This document shows, piece by piece, positions 61,291-64,000 of a DNA stretch of 64,000 bases; position 1 is the stretch's first letter; every line of letters starts with the position of its first letter. Location: contig CAVAVP010000015.1 of the NCBI GenBank assembly GCA_963592135.1, forward strand, positions 3,636 through 67,635, written 5' to 3'. The position numbers and the translations under genes are program-made. The DNA comes from UBA3700 sp963592135. GTDB taxonomy: Bacteria; Bacillota; Clostridia; Christensenellales; UBA3700. The notes beneath the pieces were generated by a model. The model saw only the letters and a list, made by a program, of their open reading frames with translations. It was not told the DNA's origin and made no database searches.

Positions 61291-63846
61291 GTTTTCATCT
61301 AACTTAACATCTTGTGGAATTTTTCCATGATATAAAGCATTTCCGATATTAATAGGGGATAAATAAACTTTTAATTTATTTTTTAATATATTAAATTTGT
61401 TTTTGCTAAACTTGATATCCGAAAGGCTAAATGTGGATATGCTATTTATTAACTCCTCTATAGATAAATTTTTATCCCTTTTTATTGTGATAACTTTACT
61501 TTCATTAGGTAAGATATCAAAGAAATTATCACTAAAAGGTAAAAACGATTTATCACTTTCTATCTTTACAAGTCTTGCATATGCATCACTTTTTAATGTG
61601 ATTTCGATATAATCACCCATATTTGTAATTTTTGTTTCAATATGAGCTTTTGGTAAAGAAAGATTTTTTTCGTTATCTAAAAGCAAGGTCTTTTGTTGAA
61701 TTAAATTATCATTTTCATCAAATAAATTAAAACAAATGCCTGTTTTCTTGTAGTTATAAACCTTTTTAAACTGTTTTAAATCAATATTAAATACGCACTC
61801 ATTAGTTAGTTTTTCAATATCTAATATTTTTGTTTCTCTACTGCATGCGCCTTTCGTAAAATTAAATACTAAATATTCAATTTTAACCTTTTTATTCTCG
61901 TTTAAATCGTTTAAAACATAAGTTTTAATATAATCCTTGGAATCTTCAATAGAAACGCTTAGTGGGGCGTTAAAATGCTTTGCGGTATATTGCAGTGCTT
62001 TATAGTTTCCAAAGTAGTCAATGCTTGACCAAGAACATACTGGCCAGCAGTCATTAAATTGCCAATACATTGAACCATTACATCTACCTTTGTTTCGTCT
62101 CCAGTGTTCTGTTGCATCTGCAATACAGTTGCTTTGAGTTACTTGAGATAGATATATCATGTCATTAAATTTTTTAGGCAAGTTAAAACGAGAAGCAACA
62201 TAGTAAACGATTTTATCATTACCGTTTGCGCATTTTTGGTGAGCATTAAATACTTCATTATCAAGTGAGTAATTGCCTTTGTTTTCCGCAAAGATATCTA
62301 TAGTTTTTGCATCTGGTAAACTTTCAAAGCCAAATTCGCTACAAAAGCGAGTCATACGTTTTCTATAGTAATTCATAGGCTTAAGTCCATGCCAAACTGC
62401 CCAAATGTGTGTATCTCCAACATTATCACTACCAACACCAACATTGTGTTTTTCACCTACTGGTGAACCAGGAGTGTAAGGGGTTAATGTATCATATTTT
62501 CTTATTTCGTTTTCAAGAATGTGATAGAAGAATTTTTCAGTCCATTCAACATATTTTGACATAGTAAACCATGCCATATGCATATCTTCAATTTCGTTAT
62601 TTCCATTCCAAAGAGCAAGGGAAGGGTGATGGTGCAATCTTTTAACATTGTACTTTACTTCTTTTTTTACATTTTCTAAAAAGTCATCATTAAAAAACGG
62701 ATATGCTTGGCATGCAAATTGAAAATCCTGCCAAATTAAAATCCCTCTTTCATCACAAGTATTATAAAACTCATCACTTTCGTAATATCCGCCACCCCAA
62801 ACTCGAATCATGTTCATATTTGAAAATTGAACAGCATCAAGTATATAGTCTAGCTTTTCTTTATTAAATCTTGTTATAAAGCTATCAGGTGGAATGTAGT
62901 TTGCTCCTTTAATAAATAAAGGAATGCCATTTAAAATGAATTGGAAGTTACGTCCATATTTATCTAAACTTCTATTAAGTTCAATTGTCCTTATTCCAAT
63001 TTTTTTACTTTGACTATCTAATATTTGTTCATTATTTCTTAATATTGCAGTTATTGTATATAGTGGTTGAGAACTGTTTTTAGATAAATCATAAGTCCAC
63101 CAAAGTTCTGGATTTTTAATAACAAATTCAGTGCTATTGCCTGTAACTTTTATTGTTTCTCCAGAAGGATGGGTGATACTTAATTCACATTCATAGTTTT
63201 TATCAAAAAATGAGTCTATATCTACATTTACTTTTATATAAGCAACATTATCTTTAAGATGTTGCTCTATATTAAGATAGTCAATTTTAGCTGTATTTAT
63301 AAACTCTATTTCAATATCTTTGGTTATTCCACAAAGTGGTAGTACAGGACCCCAGTCCCATCCAAAATGGCTTTGAGGTTTACGAATATGAACTATACCA
63401 TTTTGGCCATTAGAATTTACTGGAGTTGGACATTTTTTATATTCCTCTAATACATACTTTACAGGAGACTTAAATAGAATATGTATTTCATTTTCTCCAA
63501 TATTTAAAAGTGATTTAATACTTTTAGTGTAGCCAGTAAAACAATTATTTCCTTCAAATAAGAACTTAGAATTTATATATACGCTACATATAGTATCAAG
63601 CGTTTTGCAATTTAAAAGAATTTCGTCATATTCTAGTTCTTCTTTTGTAATTGAAAAAACTTTTTTATACTCCCAGTCTTTTTCGCCAACGAATGATGCA
63701 TCCTTTTCATAAGTTGAAATAAAGGGATCTTTAATATCTTTATTGTCTATTAAATCAAGAAAATTACATCCAGGTACAGTTGCGTTTTTCCATATAGAAT
63801 TATCTGCTGCTTTAAATAACCATTTACCATTTAGAGATTTTTTCAT
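61279..63846 (-). CDS. Beta-mannosidase, glycoside hydrolase family 2
   Basis: The length is 855 aa, with no signal peptide, so it is cytoplasmic. The sugar-binding sandwich (about 1-180), with MKKSLNGKWLFKAAD and the HFGWDWGPVLP motif of beta-mannosidases, is followed by the TIM barrel. The general acid/base Glu is in WNGNNEIEDMH (about 417) and the nucleophile Glu in FCSEFGFESLP (about 504). MIRVWGGGYYESD and SMYWQFNDCWPVCSWSS are further GH2 mannosidase marks. It should split beta-1,4-mannosides such as mannobiose or the N-glycan core. With the GH38 enzyme at 31383 it could finish degradation of N-glycans. Confidence 0.93.
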   Translation of the reverse strand: MKKSLNGKWLFKAADNSIWKNATVPGCNFLDLIDNKDIKDPFISTYEKDASFVGEKDWEYKKVFSITKEELEYDEILLNCKTLDTICSVYINSKFLFEGNNCFTGYTKSIKSLLNIGENEIHILFKSPVKYVLEEYKKCPTPVNSNGQNGIVHIRKPQSHFGWDWGPVLPLCGITKDIEIEFINTAKIDYLNIEQHLKDNVAYIKVNVDIDSFFDKNYECELSITHPSGETIKVTGNSTEFVIKNPELWWTYDLSKNSSQPLYTITAILRNNEQILDSQSKKIGIRTIELNRSLDKYGRNFQFILNGIPLFIKGANYIPPDSFITRFNKEKLDYILDAVQFSNMNMIRVWGGGYYESDEFYNTCDERGILIWQDFQFACQAYPFFNDDFLENVKKEVKYNVKRLHHHPSLALWNGNNEIEDMHMAWFTMSKYVEWTEKFFYHILENEIRKYDTLTPYTPGSPVGEKHNVGVGSDNVGDTHIWAVWHGLKPMNYYRKRMTRFCSEFGFESLPDAKTIDIFAENKGNYSLDNEVFNAHQKCANGNDKIVYYVASRFNLPKKFNDMIYLSQVTQSNCIADATEHWRRNKGRCNGSMYWQFNDCWPVCSWSSIDYFGNYKALQYTAKHFNAPLSVSIEDSKDYIKTYVLNDLNENKKVKIEYLVFNFTKGACSRETKILDIEKLTNECVFNIDLKQFKKVYNYKKTGICFNLFDENDNLIQQKTLLLDNEKNLSLPKAHIETKITNMGDYIEITLKSDAYARLVKIESDKSFLPFSDNFFDILPNESKVITIKRDKNLSIEELINSISTFSLSDIKFSKNKFNILKNKLKVYLSPINIGNALYHGKIPQDVKLDENKKA

Positions 63847-64000
63847 ATTTGTTATAACCTTTTTATTGAAATCTATGTCTATTGTAATTGAACATCTTTG
63901 TTTTATAAAGAAAAATATAAAAATAACGTTTTGAGATGTCTTTAATTAAACAATTTTAATTGGCTATGAGTGTGGATGAAATGGGCAAAAATAGTTTTTT
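63847..64000. other. Upstream region of the beta-mannosidase gene
   Basis: No gene is recognised between the GH2 start and the window end. On the minus strand the region is AT-rich and should hold the promoter, but a clear -35/-10 pair cannot be fixed. Confidence 0.4.

Noticed and set aside
61397..61612. Plus-strand frame inside the beta-mannosidase gene
   Set aside because: It is antisense to a gene with all catalytic residues of GH2 and has no ribosome binding site.
1..64000. CRISPR array, prophage, insertion sequence or tRNA gene
   Set aside because: No regularly spaced repeats, transposase or integrase frames, phage structural genes or tRNA cloverleaf were found.

Overview
The window is AT-rich, densely coded DNA from a low-GC, single-membrane bacterium. 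It is most likely an uncultured gut-type member of the Clostridia (Bacillota). The evidence is the gene content: lipoproteins with lipoboxes, strong AGGAGG-type ribosome binding sites, a SipW/TasA-like pair, and the conserved cluster of B12-binding radical SAM protein (TIGR03960 type), DUF2344, RNase G, L21, Prp and L27. TAA, TAG and TGA all act as stops, so nothing suggests a changed genetic code. I saw no rRNA, tRNA, CRISPR array or intact mobile element.

Layout. 1-5.2 kb: the end of a membrane-anchored beta-helix-like surface protein, a small membrane protein, and a two-gene heterodimeric ABC exporter with one degenerate ATP site. 5.6-10.8 kb: a minus-strand surface cluster (InlB-type repeat protein, TasA-like secreted protein, SipW-type signal peptidase) facing a divergent XRE regulator. 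11-14.4 kb: a condensation-domain-like acyltransferase, a low-molecular-weight phosphotyrosine phosphatase and a Ppx/GppA phosphatase. 14.8-17.9 kb: Sel1-repeat protein, Maf and an MreB-like protein. 18-26.1 kb: ROK kinase, then radical SAM, DUF2344 and RNase G. A spacer with strong inverted repeats, a small gene broken by one stop codon, an ADP-ribosylglycohydrolase and an unknown gene follow, then L21-Prp-L27. 26.3-31.3 kb: NAD synthetase with an unusual N-terminal HTH extension, a MazG-like enzyme, a TetR/membrane-protein pair and an anchored extracytoplasmic protein. 31.4-35.4 kb: GH38 alpha-mannosidase and a decayed Phd/zeta-like toxin-antitoxin module whose operator is still intact.

36.3-52.1 kb is the largest functional unit, a run of 15 plus-strand genes beside a divergent AraC regulator. 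It encodes every step from D-glucuronate to pyruvate plus glyceraldehyde 3-phosphate (UxaC, an SDR in the UxuB role, UxuA, KdgK, KdgA). Added to these are three Gfo/Idh/MocA oxidoreductases, a TIM-barrel isomerase/epimerase, a cupin, a GDPD-like protein, a six-hairpin-type glycosidase, a GPH-family transporter and a lipoprotein. The set looks like uptake, unmasking and catabolism of a glucuronate-containing glycoside. The oxidoreductase, TIM-barrel and cupin genes suggest a redox (3-keto, beta-elimination) cleavage step. With the nearby GH38 and GH2 mannosidases, this points to host or plant glycan foraging.

52-64 kb: a broken MFS fragment, two secreted lipoproteins (one an alpha/beta hydrolase), argGH with a possible ArgR site, the DNA-binding protein HU, a C-GCAxxG-C-C protein with a possibly leaderless start, a membrane-embedded M28 peptidase and a GH2 beta-mannosidase on the minus strand.

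The best leads are the glucuronate/redox operon, the SipW-TasA-InlB surface locus with its divergent regulator and paired inverted repeats, the HTH-NadE fusion, the decayed toxin-antitoxin module with an intact 23-bp operator, and a palindrome that supplies the -35 boxes of two divergent promoters.
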